Positions 45,634-58,042 of a DNA stretch of 64,000 nucleotides are shown in pieces (position 1 is the stretch's first letter; the number at the start of each line of letters is the position of its first letter). The stretch is from Manihot esculenta. Its lineage: Eukaryota > Streptophyta > Magnoliopsida > Malpighiales > Euphorbiaceae. The translations under genes and the position numbers were made by a program. Location of the stretch: NCBI RefSeq assembly GCF_001659605.2, contig NC_035171.2, forward strand, positions 9,650,873-9,714,872, read 5' to 3'. The notes below the pieces were generated by a model. It was given only the letters and a program-made list of their open reading frames with translations, was not told the DNA's origin and made no database searches.

Positions 45634-46880
45634 TGACTCGCGGTTGTCGAAGCCGATAAAAAATAACCTTTCCGGTTATCAACAATTTTACAACTGTAGA
45701 TAGTGGTAAAGGATCGAATCCACAGAGAATTGAAAACTTATCTATTTTTCTCAACAAGACCAAGAGATTCAACTGAAACAAAAATAATCTGAAAGAGAAA
45801 TAAACTGAAAGCAAAATAAACTGAAACGAGATAAAACTGAAAGCAGAATAAACTGAAACGAGATAAAACTGAAAGCGAGATAAATTGAAACGAGATAAAA
45901 CGGAAAGCGAGATAAACTGAAAGAGAAATAAACAGAAAGCAAATTAAACTGAAAGCGAAATAAACTGAAAGCGAGATAAAACTGAAAGCGGAATAAAAAT
46001 AAAGTGCAATAAAATTAAAATGGGGGGTTTGAGATTGGTTTGATTAACAAACTACTGAAAGCAATTAAAATAAGCGAATAATAAAATAAAAGAGAAATAA
46101 ATAATAAGAAAGCTCTAGTTGAAGAATTGGATCCACTTCAGTTGTTGGGATTGATCATTGACACTTAGTTTCTTTTGATTGATTTAATAGATTAGTTATG
46201 GAGATGGAAGACGCTTCTCACCACCATGTCTCTCCTTATGATTAAACCAATTAGGGAACGTCCTCTAATTAATTACTAATTAACAAATTGTCAAGGAACG
46301 TCCTTGGGCTTTAGGCATCAAAACAATTGTTAATTGTATGAAGAGATAGAGAGATCCAATCCTAACTACTCAAACGCATGAGATGTTGCTAGATCATACA
46401 ATTTCCTTGGTTTTTACACCAAGTGTTCTTATGTTTGAATAATCCAAGCAATTACGGACTTAAATCACCCAAACTAACATATTATTACCTTGCAATCAAG
46501 AATCAATTGGCCATATTGATCAAAACAACAAAGCAACAATGGAATTAAACATGAGATTATATGAATATTGAATAACAAAAGATAAACAATGTTTGATCAA
46601 ATCTCTCAATCCATAAACAACTAAAGCATCACCTAATCTTCAACTAGAATAAAAGGTTTCAGCCTCTCATGGCTGAAACAAAAATAAAAAAATAAAAGAA
46701 AAGAAGAAAGGTAGAAGAAGAGATGTGAATCCCGTAGGTGTCTCCAAGGTGGTTTGTAAAGGTTGTGTAGAGGCTCCTTATGTGTCTTTTTATAGTTGAA
46801 AGTGCTGCTCTAGGTCATACTTGCTTCCTAATTAGTGAAGAAGCTGTCCAAAGTGCTGAAAAGGAAAGAATCGTGTTGCA
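45634..46880 (-). repeat. Athila/Tat-type LTR fragment
   Basis: This starts at the same TGACTCGCGG border as the LTR at 24234 and stays collinear with it for about 1.2 kb. It then loses similarity near 46880. There is no primer site next to the border, so it is a solo or truncated LTR. It differs by many substitutions and by an expanded minisatellite at 45775-46010. Confidence 0.7.
45775..46010. repeat. Minisatellite inside LTR fragment
   Basis: About 14 imperfect units of 16-17 bp (gaaagcgagataaact and gaaacgagataaaact types) lie here. The equivalent stretch of the sister LTR (about 24365-24450) has only about five. This is an expansion by slippage or unequal exchange. Confidence 0.8.
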
Positions 46881-46919
46881 AATTCTCCAGAAGGAAGGAG
46901 GCGTGCGGATCAAGCTTCA

Positions 46920-47214
46920 AAAGAGGAAGGATCATGGCTCCTGCAATCACCTTCATGAATGTCCATTAGGATTTTCTGCTTCCTCCTTTGTAACACAATG
47001 CAGTCATGGCTGGGTTGAGGACCTCCTGTACAATCAACCATCAATTAGTGCATATTTAGAGGATTTTCTTATTACTTGTTTGGATGATAATTCATCGACT
47101 GACAGATCATCTTGTGTCAAAAAATTGTATATGAGCATCATCCACAGTTTCTCTTCCTATATGGAAAAAGACTCTTCTTTGTCAGTTGCTAGAGTGTACA
47201 GTTTCTCAAACTGA
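46920..47214 (+). other. Unrecognised gene-like fragment
   Basis: After LTR similarity ends near 46880 the frame stays open to a stop at 47214, reading for example VEDLLYNQPSISAYLEDF and later 'CVKKLYMSIIHSFSSYMEK'. The composition and codon use look coding (Cys, Ser and Leu balanced, few A/T runs), unlike the surroundings. I do not recognise the family. No start codon of its own is evident, and it is followed at about 47290 by another LTR fragment. It could be an exon of a host gene broken by insertions, or a captured piece. Confidence 0.3.
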
Positions 47215-47290
47215 AATGGTTGAGTCAGGTGTTGTTCATCCACCGCTGTCATTTTGACTAAGAAATTTGCCTCTTTGTTGTCAGCTTCGC

Positions 47291-48694
47291 CGCAATGCAA
47301 CATCTTCGTGAAATCTAATGCAACAGCCTAATATAAACATGGTATTCATGATGCATGAAACATACTAAAAGCATTTGAGTTAGTTCTACTCACATCTGGC
47401 AGACGCTAGACTGACTCTGCAACAGCTAACACTGCTGGCCTCCTCGGTTCCTCGGGTCTGATCCTACACAGGTGGACTCAAATGAGGGACCAAACACACG
47501 CTAATACGACTCAAAATAACTCCCCAAAAACCCCCTAAAACATCTTAAAATAATCATAGAAATCATGCAAAGGAAGGCTGGACAGGGCACTTTCGGCGGC
47601 AGGTTCGGCGGCCGAAAGTCCCTCCAGAGCCGAAAGCCATGCACCTTCGGCGGCCGAAGGTTCCTTCCAGATCCGAAACTCATGCATGTTCGGCAGCACC
47701 TTCGGCGGCCGAAACTCCCCTCCAGAGCCGAAAGTCCAACTTTCGGGGGCAGCGTTCGGCAGCCAAAAGCTTGCCTCCACAGGCAGGTTCGGCGGCCGAA
47801 AGTCCCTTCGGCGGCCGAACCTGAACTCTTCCAGAATGGTAGAACTCAGCCTCCTCATGCACAAAAAGCCTCCAAACCTTCCAACACAACCCAAAACCTC
47901 ACATGCTCTCTCCAAAACATGCATACACACTCCCACATGCATCTAGGGGCATAAACTAACTTAAACCTCCCAACACAAACATCACATAAACAAACATTGG
48001 GCATAAAATCCACATAAACCTTAATATGCACATCTACCCATACACAAGCATCAAAACTCCTTAAAACTTACTTAAAATAAAGAAAAGGGTGTGGATCTAC
48101 ACTTACCTCTTGAAGATCGAGGGTTGGTGCGATCCCTAACTTGGAGATGGGAGAAATCTAGCTCCTTGGGTCTCCAAGCTCCAAAACTTGATCTTAAGCT
48201 CAAAACTCTTCAAAACAAAGATAAAACTCATGAAAACTTAAGGGATTTAAAGAAAAAGCATCAAAACAACCAAAGGAGAGCATGAACTCACTTATGCCCG
48301 AAAAGAGAGAGAAAACTCGCCCATTTTCCGGACAAAGGGCCTTTTATAGGTGGCCGGCCAGACCTCATTCGGCGGCCAAAGCTGCTTCCGAAACTTTACC
48401 ACGTTCGGCGGCCGAAAGAAAGCCACTTTCAGAAGCCTAACGTGCCTCCTAAACAGCCCCATGTTCGGCGGCCGAATTTGAGGTTTGGCGGCCGAACCTG
48501 GGTTCTTCCCTCCTTGGTCTTTTCTTTTCAAAACTCAATTTCTTTTGCATTAAAACCATAAAATCATGTGAAAACAATTTAGAAAACACATTTTACCCTT
48601 CTTGAAGGCTCCGACATCTTTTGAATTCCAGATTTCGACGGAGATTCCGCTGGAAAGTCGGAATTCCGATGCCAGGATCTAGCCGGGTATTACA
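47291..48694 (-). repeat. Chromovirus-family LTR fragment
   Basis: This is a minus-strand LTR of the A/B/C/D family. The 5' border (TGTAATACCC, here 48694) is intact, but the 3' third is missing. It holds dyad arrays at 47590-47820 and 48365-48505, the TATA near 48345, and donor-like and acceptor-like sites at 48105, 48286, 47390 and 47468. No target duplication is found because one end is lost. Confidence 0.85.
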
Positions 48695-48700
48695 TGGATC

Positions 48701-49424
48701 ATGAAGCTTCTTAGCTGGTATTGCTAGGGGTTGGGGAATCTCCTGACAATTTGGCACGTGAGAGGGATGTATGCATCCCATTCCCCTGATCTTCTTTTTG
48801 TTATGGAGACTAAGAACTCTAATCATTTTGTAAGAAAGAAGCTTCAACTGTGTGGTTTTGTGAACATGCTTTTTGTTAGTCCAATAGGACGTTCAGGAGG
48901 GCTAGTAGTGGCTTGGAGAGATCATCTCAATGTTACTATTGAAATGTACACCTCCTTCTTTGTGCATGTAACAATTTCTAATCAGCTTATTAATAAAACT
49001 TGGTATGTTATTTTAGTTGTTTGGACATCATTCATTTTGAGCAATTTAAGTTCCTTCTAGACTATCGTCAGAATCTTCTTGAATCTACCTTATTAGTTGG
49101 CGATTTTTAATTATGTGTTGAATTCTTGGGAGAAGAAGGGAGGCAATGTTGTTAACTGGAATGCTGCTTATTCTTTTTGTTTTCTCATTGACTCTCTGAG
49201 ACTTATTGATTTGGGCTTTAGAGGTCCCATTTTCACTCGGAATAACCGTCGTGATGGCTCACTTAATATTCAAGAGAGGCTGGATCGCTCGCTAGCATCA
49301 ATCAATTGGATTCATCTCTATCCTAGTGCAGCTGTTGAACATTTAGAGGATAGGGGATCTGATCATCGTCCCTTGTTGGTTAATCTCTCCATCTATGCAA
49401 AAAGCAAAGATATTATTCTCTTTT
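48701..49424 (+). pseudogene. LINE endonuclease domain, degenerate
   Basis: This begins MKLLSW, the usual start of plant L1 ORF2, with a stop (TAG) nine codons in. 'DLLFVMETK' carries the catalytic Glu motif, and 'GRSGGLVVAWRD' and the terminal SDHRPLLV with the catalytic Asp-His follow. Frame changes occur between pieces. It is an APE-type nuclease that would nick target DNA, now non-functional. Confidence 0.8.
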
Positions 49425-50440
49425 GATGCTCGTTGGATATCCAAACCAGAGATTTTTGGAATCATTGAGCAAGCCTAGTCTTCATCCTTTAGAGGCTCTG
49501 CTATGTTTAATGCATATTCAAAATTGAAAGCTTGTGGACAGGCCTTAAGTGCTTGGAGTAAGAAGAACCCATCCAATTCTAAGGCTCGGATTGAATCTCT
49601 CCAACAGAACCTTGACAGCTTGAAAGTTAACATGCATATATGGGATTCAACTTGCATCAAAGCCATTGAAAAAGAGCTGATTGTTGAAATAAAAAATGAA
49701 GAGAAATACTGGGAACAAGAAGCAAGGATCAATTGGCTGAAATCAGGGGACAAAAATACATCTTTCTTTCATACAAGGGTGATCCAGAGACATAAAAGGA
49801 ACTTCATAGCGGGAATTGAAGCTGAACAGGGAGTTTGGAAATCGAAGCTAGAGGATATTCAAAGGATTGTTACCGGTTATTTTTCAAAATACTTACACAT
49901 CCTGTAATCCAAGAGATTTTCATTCTATTACTGCAGGATTTACTCTACGGGTCTCGGAGGAGATGAATGCTTCCTTAATTTCCCCTTTCACATTCAAAGA
50001 AGTTACAAAGGCGGTTTTTTCCATTAACCCATCAAAAGCTCCAAGGGAAGATGGTTTATCTGCCTTATTCTTTTAGAAATACTGGAACCTCATTGGTAGG
50101 ACTATTTTTCAAGGGGTTATGGAGTTCTTTAATAGTGGTCGAATGCTGAAGAATGCCAACCACATGGTTATTTCTTTATTTCCAAGGTCAAATCAATCAA
50201 AACCATGAAAGATTTTCGGCCAATCGGCCTTTGCAATGTTTTCTACAAGATTATTGCTAAATTGCTTACCTTAAGGCTACACCCTTTAATGGACTCTATT
50301 GTGGGTTCGAAACAGAATGCCTTCATTAAAGGCCGCTTGATTTCGGACAATGTTCTTATCTGCCATGAGATCATGCATAGCCTTAAATTGAAAAAACATG
50401 GCAAGTCAGTGGGAATGGCAATCAAGCTAGATGTGAGTAA
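49425..50440 (+). pseudogene. LINE linker and N-terminal reverse transcriptase
   Basis: A linker with 'WLKSGDKNTSFFH' at about 49732-49770 leads into the reverse transcriptase. It is followed by 'INPSKAPREDGLSALFF' (degenerate KAPGPDG motif), a stop at 50074, then 'FRPIGLCNVFYKIIAKLL' and 'QNAFIKGRLISDNVL'. It breaks off inside 'GMAIKLDVS' where copia inserted. Several stops and shifts are present. Confidence 0.85.
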
Positions 50441-50938
50441 TGTTGGATATTTAACAAATTATTTCAAAAGAATTATAAATAATTTAAAATATTTTAAAAT
50501 AAGTTACAGATTTTAAGTTGGTTAAAAAGATTTTTTCCACTTTAAATTGTTTTAATCTTTATCCTAACTGAACTATATTTTTAGCTGATATTGTGGATAT
50601 CTAAATCTTTATCTTAACTGAATCTTATTTTAGCTGATATTATGGATTTGAATAACGTTAAGCACTATAAATAGCAGTGCATTTACGTTATTCACGAACA
50701 CACAAAAAAAACAAATACTTCTCTTTCTCTCTACTGCTTGTTCTCTATTTCTGGGTAATTAATAATTGCTGCTGTTCTTGCTCCTGGGTTACTTGTAATT
50801 CAGAAGGCTTGTTGAATCTTGGAGGATACGCAACCGTAGGCGAATTATCCTTAAGGACAATGATTATTATCACACTTCAAGCAATATTCTGCTCATCTTT
50901 CATTTAATTTCTATATCTTTTTCTACCATTTTTCAACA
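50441..50938 (+). repeat. Copia 5' LTR
   Basis: This starts at TGTTGGATAT after target AGTAA and ends ttcaaca. Its TATA-like 'actataaatagcag' is at about 50668. It is paired with 56331-56829. The small frame inside it recurs in the other LTR and is not a gene. Confidence 0.9.
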
Positions 50939-50950
50939 ATTTTAAGGATA

Positions 50951-53900
50951 ATGGCTAAAATTACTTCTCCTAACAATACTTCCATTACTGGACCTGTTGA
51001 TCCTTCTACCACTAGCATTCCAAGTGGTGTTCCTACTGCTATGATGCAACCTGCCATGACAATGTCCAAGCCATTCCCAGATGTCTCCAAAATTGAACAG
51101 TTCAATGGTGACAATTTCAAACGCTGGCAGGAATGTGTATTTTCAGTTCTTGATATGTATGGAGTTGCTTTTGCTCTCACCGATGCGAAACCTGTAGAAA
51201 CTTCCAACAAACAATGGGAATTATGGGTTCATGCTAATAAGGTATATAGGTACACTATTATTAGCACATTATCTAACTATCTCTTTGATGTTTATTGCTC
51301 TTATAAAGAAGCAAAACAAATATGGGAGTCCATAAATGCCAAATATACTGTTGAGGATGTTGGCAAACAGAAATTTACTATTGGCAAATTTTACAAATGG
51401 GAGATGGTGGATAATAAAGATATAAAGGCACAAATCAATGAATACCACAAATTGATTGAGGACCTGAAATCAGAAAATATAACTGTAACGACCCGAAAAT
51501 CCGGACCGCTACCGGCGCTAGGATCCAGATCGGCATAAGGCCGCCGGGACCCGTAGCAAGCCTACTATGCATCCTGTACAGCTGGTATAATCCCAAACAT
51601 GATCAAACATATCCATAAAACATTTAAAACTTTACCTTTAACCAGTATGACCTGTGTATGCACTATGACTGAACTCATAGAACCCCTAGGGTCAGCATAC
51701 TCTATGTCAAACTTGGTTCATCACATGTAACAATATAAAATAAAACTCATGTACAAAGGGATTAACCAACTCGGGCCAAGCACAATACTATAACTCTGAA
51801 CATATAACATAATATCACTATGCAATACAACTCTTTATACAACAATACATAACCTTACATTACATCATGTCCACTACTATTCTATTACATAAACATGACC
51901 GTGGACGTAACCTGCTGATCTCCTGACTATCTCTGACCCTGCAAACCTGGGGTTAGGGGAGAGGGGTGAGCTAAAAAGCCCAGTGAGCAGAAACCATAAA
52001 AGAAAACAGTTCATTTTAACGTATGCTATCATGGAATGCGTCACATCACAAATAAATCACCTCAAGGATGAATCTGTCACCAATAGCCCTCTACATATCA
52101 ATCTCGTACCATAACAAGTCAACAATACTCTATGCCAGGGGCGATACGGCCACGCCTGGACTTCACATACTCTATGCCAGGGGCGATACGGCCACACCTG
52201 GACTTCTCATGCTCTATGCCAGGGGCGATACGGCCACACCTGGACTTCTCATCTCATATCATATCGTACATGCCATATCATATCATTCCACATCATGTCA
52301 TAACATACTGAGGGCTAGAGGATCATCCAGTATCCATCCACATCACTATCATCGTATTATGCAATGCATCATATTTGTGAATTCTAATGCAAACAACCTA
52401 TTGCATAACATGGTATTCATGATGCATGAACATGCTTGAACATGCTGAAAACATTTAATTTAAAAACATGAGGGTTAGTTCCACTCACCTCTGGCTAGCT
52501 CTGGACTAACTCTGAAGCAGCTAACACTGCTAAACACCTCGGTTCCTCGGGTCCGATCCTATACAGGTGGACTCCAGTGAGGTGCCAAACATACTCTAAA
52601 CAATACATAACAACTCCCCAAAAACCCCCTAAAGCATCACTGAAACATGCATAGAAAACACCCATGAAAGGGCTAGACAGGGCACTTTCGGCGGCACCTT
52701 CGGCGGCCGAAAGTCCCAGACAGAGACGAAAGTCAGGTAGGTTCGGGGGCACCTTCGGCGGCCGAACCCTCTCTCCAGAGACGAAAGTCAGGCACTTTCG
52801 GCGGCCGAACATTACCTTCGGCGGCCGAAAGTCTGCTTTCAAGCCAAAAACCAACTTTCGGGGGCAAGGTTAGGCGGCCAATCCCTGCATCCTCAGGCAG
52901 GTTCGGCGGCCGAAACCACCTTCGGCGGCCGAACCTGAGTTCGTCCAGAACTCAGCCTTTGTGCATTTCAAGCCTCCCAAACCTTTCAAACACCCCAAAA
53001 CAAGCATCCAACATCTCAAACACATGCATACATCCTTAACCATGCACAAGGGAGCTTAATAGCTTGATTAAACTCCAAAAACAACATCAAGACATACATA
53101 GATAGTTTATGACCCACATAGGCCAAAACCATCAAAACAAACCAAACCTCACATACTCTTTCCCAATCATGCATACTCTCTCCCATATGCTCAAGGGGCT
53201 TGAAAACTAACTTAAACCCCAACACAAACATCACATTATCATACATTGGGCATAAAACCCACATAAACCCTAACATGCATTTCTACCCATGCTCAACCAT
53301 CAAAACCTCTTAAAACTCACTTAAAACTTCATGAAACGTAAAGAAAAACATAGATCCACACTTACCTCTTGAAGATCGAGGGTTGGTGCGACCCAAAGCT
53401 TGAGATGTGGAGAACCCAAACTCTTAAAGTCTCCAAGCTCTCCAAACCTTGATCCAAGCTTTAAAACTCTTCAAGACAACCATATAGCTTATAAAACGTG
53501 AAGGATTTGAAGAAAAAGCAAGAAAACGGCTAGAGGAGGACATGAACACACCTGAGCTCAAGAATGGGGAGAAAACTCGCCCATTTTCGGTCTGAGGGGC
53601 TTTTATAGGTGGCCAGCCGAACCTCCTTCGGCGGCCTAACATGCATGCAAAATACCCCCATGTTCGGCGGCCGAACTTGGGGTTCGGCGGCCGAACCTGG
53701 TTTGTTCAAACATAGCTTTCGGAGGCCAAAAGTGCTCCCAAAACCAGCTCATGTTCGGCGGCCGAACCTCATTTTCGGCGGCCGAACCTGGCAAAAACCT
53801 CCTTGGTCTTTTCTTTTCAAAACTCACTTCTTTTTCATTTAAAACCATGAAATCAGTAAAAATCATTTTAGAAATCACATTTTACCCCTCTAGAAGACTC

Positions 53901-55780
53901 TGGCATCATCAAAATTCCATATTCCAACGAGGATTCCGCCGGAAGGTAGGGATTCCGATGCCGGAATCTAGCCGGGTATTACAATAACACTTCAAGAGGA
54001 GCTTGTTGCTGGTTTGCTAATTGAAAAATTACCGACTTCGTGGAGCGACTACAAGCAGCAACTCAAGCATAAACATAAGCAGCTGTCCCTTTTTGAGCTT
54101 ATCACTCATATCATCATAGAAGATACAAACAAGAAAGAGATTAAGAAAGCTAAAGGAAAAGAGATTGCTGTCAACGCCAACTTAATCCAAGACAAGCCAC
54201 ACTACCAAAACAAAAGGTATGAAAAGAAATATGATTATAAACCAAAAATTAATAATCCTACTTTTAAGAAAAAAGGTAGTTGTTTTGTGTGTGGCAAGCC
54301 AGGCCATCATGCACCTCAATGCAGGAAAAGAATGGGGAGAAATGACAATCATGCTAAACCAAAGGCAAATTTGGTGGAAGCAGATGACATAATTGCTGCA
54401 GTCATTTCTCAAGCCAATCTTATGGCTAATGTGAATGAATGGGCCATAGACTCAGGTGCTACGAGGCATATTTGTGCAAATAGAAGTACTTTTTCATCCT
54501 ACACTCAAGCTAGTGCAGGAGAAGATTCTGTGTTTCTTGGTGACTCAAGGACTATACAAGTTCTTGGAAAAGGCAAAGTGCTTCTTCGTCCCACATCTGG
54601 CAAATTTTTGAAACTGAATGAGGTGCTACATGTCCCTAAAATTCGAACTAATCTGATTTATGTTGCTCTGCTTGGTAAAAATGGAGTGAAAGTTGCATTT
54701 GAATCTGGCCAAGTAGTTATAACTAAAAATAATGTGTTTGTAGGTAAGGGATATTGTAATAATGGACTGTTTGTATTGAATGTTTCCAATATTGTTAATA
54801 ATGAAAATGTTGATTCTTTTGCTTACTTGATTGATTTTTTTTTTTAATTATGGCATGATAGGATGGGTCATGTAAGCTTACCTTATATTAAGAAGATGCA
54901 TGCAATTGGACTTATATCTAATATTAATTATTCATGTTTAGATAAATGTGAAGTATGTGCTGAATCAAAACAAATAAAGAAAACTTGTGTTTATGTTTTT
55001 AGAGAAACTGAACTATTAAATTTAATTCATACTGATTTAGGAGATTTAAAACAAACTATGAATAGAGGTGGAAAAAGATACTATGTAACTTTTATTGATG
55101 ATTTTTCTAGATATGCTAAAGTATATTTATTAAGAAATAAAGATGAAGCCTGTGACATGTTTCTTGCATATAAAAATGAAGTAGAAAATCAATTAAATAT
55201 AAAAATTAAAAGAATTAGATCAGATAGAGGAGGTGAATATGCCTTACTTAATGATTATTGTGAAAAATATGGCATAATCCATGAAATTACTCCACCATAT
55301 TCACCTGAATCAAATGGGGTAGCGGAAAGGAAAAATAGAACTTTAAAGGAAATGATGAATTGTTTACTTGTTAGTTCTAATGCACCAGATAATCTATGGA
55401 GTGAAACCATTTTATCTGCATGTCACTTACAAATAGAATTCCTTATAAAAAAAAAAACTGGTAATGAGGCCGAGTGGTTAAAAAACTTCTTGGCAGGCAT
55501 TCCATTAGGAATGAAACCAACACCTTTTGTGTCTATTCATTGTGATTGCCAAGCTGCAATAGCTATTGCAAAAAATAAAACCTTTAATGGTAGAAATAGG
55601 CACATTCGGTTGAGACATAATGTGGTAAAGCAGCTGTTAAAAGATGAAGTTATATCTATTGATTATGTGAAGTCAGAAGTGAATTTGGCCAATCCTCTGA
55701 CTAAACCCTTGGGAAAGAAATTAATAAACGAAACATCGAGGGGTATGGGACTGCAACCTGTTGGAGGAAGTCAACAATGA
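50951..55780 (+). pseudogene. Copia gag-pol, interrupted and internally deleted
   Basis: Gag starts at MAKITSPNN (50951) and stays open to the nested LTR at 51484, resuming in the same frame at 53989. It has a CCHC knuckle (CFVCGKPGHHAPQC, about 54283-54324) and a protease motif DSGAT (about 54450). A TAA at 54845 follows a run of T just before the 'LWHDRMGH' pre-integrase block, where the frame resumes. The integrase core has DLGD, 'FIDDFSRY', SDRGGEY and a Glu in 'SNGVAERKN'. After 'SACHLQ' the reading jumps to the end of RNase H ('HCDCQAAIAIAKNK', 'RHIRLRHNVVKQLL'). The integrase C-terminus, all of reverse transcriptase and the start of RNase H are therefore missing. Confidence 0.85.
51484..53983 (-). 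repeat. Solo LTR nested in copia gag
   Basis: This 2500-bp chromovirus-family solo LTR has TGTAA and TTACA ends and target duplication ATAAC (51479-51483 and 53984-53988). The insert plus duplication is 2505 bp, a multiple of three, so the copia frame is the same on both sides. It has dyads at 52680-52940 and 53625-53790. Its three-copy module at 52128-52250 has a core different from A's. An internal duplication at about 52975-53280 adds length. Confidence 0.9.
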
Positions 55781-56330
55781 TGGTAACCCAACATATATGA
55801 TTGGTGATCCCACGAAATAGGTTCATATGGGTAATAACAAAACATTAGTTGATTTATAGTAAGCACTTTATAAAGTCCTACCTGTGGTATTAGTGCTAAA
55901 ACTGCAAAGAAAGTGAGGTTGAGTTAAAACTCTTAATTATTTTCATATCCTTTATAGGTGGTGTATAAGCTGCAGTATACACTTGATGGAATGACCTATA
56001 TGAGAGTGGAGTGGAGCCGCTCCTATGAGATTGAAGGCAAATTTCTAGAGCTCTCATGAACTTCCAGGCACACACATGGCTTATTAGCGCAACACCGCGT
56101 CAAACAGCAGAATTGTGAAAGTACATTGTGATTGGTGAAAAGTTTAATTTACACTAAGAATTGTTTGGTTCATAGAAGTTTAAACTTCACCAAATATTCA
56201 GTAAATTATCTTTCACTTAATCAAATTTTGGTTCATAGTCCAAAAGACACCAAAATTAATATATTGTACTATACCCAGAAAATATTTTACTTAAATTTAT
56301 GTTCCAATTCTTTTGAAATAAGTGGGAAAT

Positions 56331-56829
56331 TGTTGGATATTTAACAAATTATTTCAAAAGAATCATAAATAATTTAAAATATTTTGAAATGAGTTACAGA
56401 ATTTAAGTTGGTTAAAAATATTTTTTCCACTTTAAATTATCTTAATTTTTATCCTAACTGAACTATATTTTTAGCTGATATTGTGGATATCTAAATTTTT
56501 ATCTTAACTGAATCTTATTTTTAGCTGATATTATGGATTTGAATAACGTTAAGCACTATAAATAGCAGTGCATTTACGTTATTCACGAACACACAAAAAA
56601 GACAAATACTTCTCTTTCTCTCTACTGCTTGTTCTCTATTTCTGGGTAATTAATAATTGCTGCTGTTTTTGCTCCTGGGTTACTTGTAATTCAGAAGGCT
56701 TGTTGAATCCTGGAGGATACACAATCGTAGACGAATTATCCTTAAGGATATTGATTATTATCACGCCCCAAGCAATATTCTGCTCATCTTTTATTTAATT
56801 TCTATATCTTTTTCTACCACTTTTTAACA
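56331..56829 (+). repeat. Copia 3' LTR
   Basis: This is preceded by the purine-rich aagtgggaaat, the likely polypurine tract, and followed by target AGTAA at 56830-56834. The LINE reverse transcriptase resumes straight after it. Confidence 0.9.
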
Positions 56830-56834
56830 AGTAA

Positions 56835-58042
56835 AGCATATGAATGTGTGGAGTGGTCTTTTTTATATGCTCTTTTGCTTTGGCTTTCATGAGAAGTGGA
56901 TATCTTGGATTATGCAATGTGTCTCTTCAGTAACTTTCTCTCTTCAAGTTAATGGCCATCGCTTTGGGTATCTAACTCCGACAAGTGGTATTCGATAGGG
57001 AGACCCCCTATCCCCTTACCTCTTTCTTTTAGTAGCGGAAGGTTTTTCTCATGTTTTAAATAATTCGGCTATTAGAGGGTCATTTGCTTCTCGACGTGGC
57101 CCATCTATATTGCATTTGTTGTTTGCAGATGACTCTATCTTATTCACACAAGCAACTATGGAGCAAGCAAATATAATCCAATCCATTCTGCATAACTATT
57201 CAAGAGCAAGTGGGCAATCAGTTAACTTGGCTAAATCAACTATGATCTTTAGTCCCAATACTTCTCCAATATTGAAGCAACAAATTTGTTCTTCTCTGAA
57301 TATTCATAACATGGAGGTCAATGATCGTTTTCTATGTTTACCTGCTCGTTTTTACAGATCTAAAACTCAAAATTTTGGTTACCTCAGTGAACACATTGAG
57401 AAGACATGTGCGGGGTGGAAGGAAAAGCTTCTATCCAAAGGCAAGAAAGAGGTGTTGATCAAAGCAGTATCTTTGTTTATCCCTATTTACACCATGTCCT
57501 ATTTTCGGCTTCCCACTGCCTTATGCAATAAAATTAATAGCATTGTGAGTAATTTTTGGTGGGATCAACAGTAAAATGAAAAGAAGATCCATTGGGTTGT
57601 TTGGTCCAAACTCTTTGAGTCAAAGAGTGAATGAGGTTTAGGTTTCAGAGATATGGAAAGCTTCAATAGGGCCTTAATTGCTAAACAAGGTTGGAGAATT
57701 CTCTATAATCCTAACTCTCTTTTGGCTAGTCTTAAATGGTAAATATTATCCACATTCATCCTTCCTTCAAGCAACCTAAGAAAATAGGGCATCATAGGGA
57801 TGGAGGAGTGTTCTATGGGGAAGAGAAATTCTCAATCAAGGCATTCGTTGGCATGTTGTTAATGGAGAGAACATTTTTTGCAAAGAAGACGTATGGGTTC
57901 CGCTCCTTTTCCCAGGCAAGCCACATCTTAAAGAGGGACATGATACAAATATTTGTCCCGAAGCTTTGAGCCAGCAGATGTTGAGAAAATTAAAGCCATT
58001 CCTCTCAGTATTTTTGCTAGGGAAGATTGGTTGGTATGGCAC
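56835..58042 (+). pseudogene. LINE C-terminal reverse transcriptase
   Basis: This continues the motif begun before copia (the K-A-Y part of the DVSKAY region). It carries 'GDPLSPYLFLLVAEGF' after a stop, the catalytic 'LLFADDSILF' at about 57116-57145, and 'ASGQSVNLAKSTM'. Further decayed sequence runs to the solo LTR at 58043. The target GGCAC lies at 58038-58042. It is non-functional. Confidence 0.85.

Larger units (their letters stand above)
50441..56829 (+). mobile_element. Ty1/copia element, deletion derivative, with nested solo LTR
   Basis: The two LTRs are 498 and 499 bp (50441-50938 and 56331-56829), beginning TGTTGG and ending AACA. The target duplication AGTAA lies at 50436-50440 and 56830-56834. 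Gag-pol is in plus orientation. A solo LTR sits in gag. Most of pol after the integrase core is deleted. The LTRs differ at about 8 of the first 130 positions, so the insertion is not recent. No standard tRNA-Met primer site follows the 5' LTR. 55781-56330 is a non-coding tail before the 3' LTR. Confidence 0.9.

Noticed and set aside
50677..50907. 76-codon frame in the copia 5' LTR, repeated at 56568-56798
   Set aside because: It lies in the transcribed LTR leader and exists twice only because LTRs are duplicated. It has no domain and no separate conservation.
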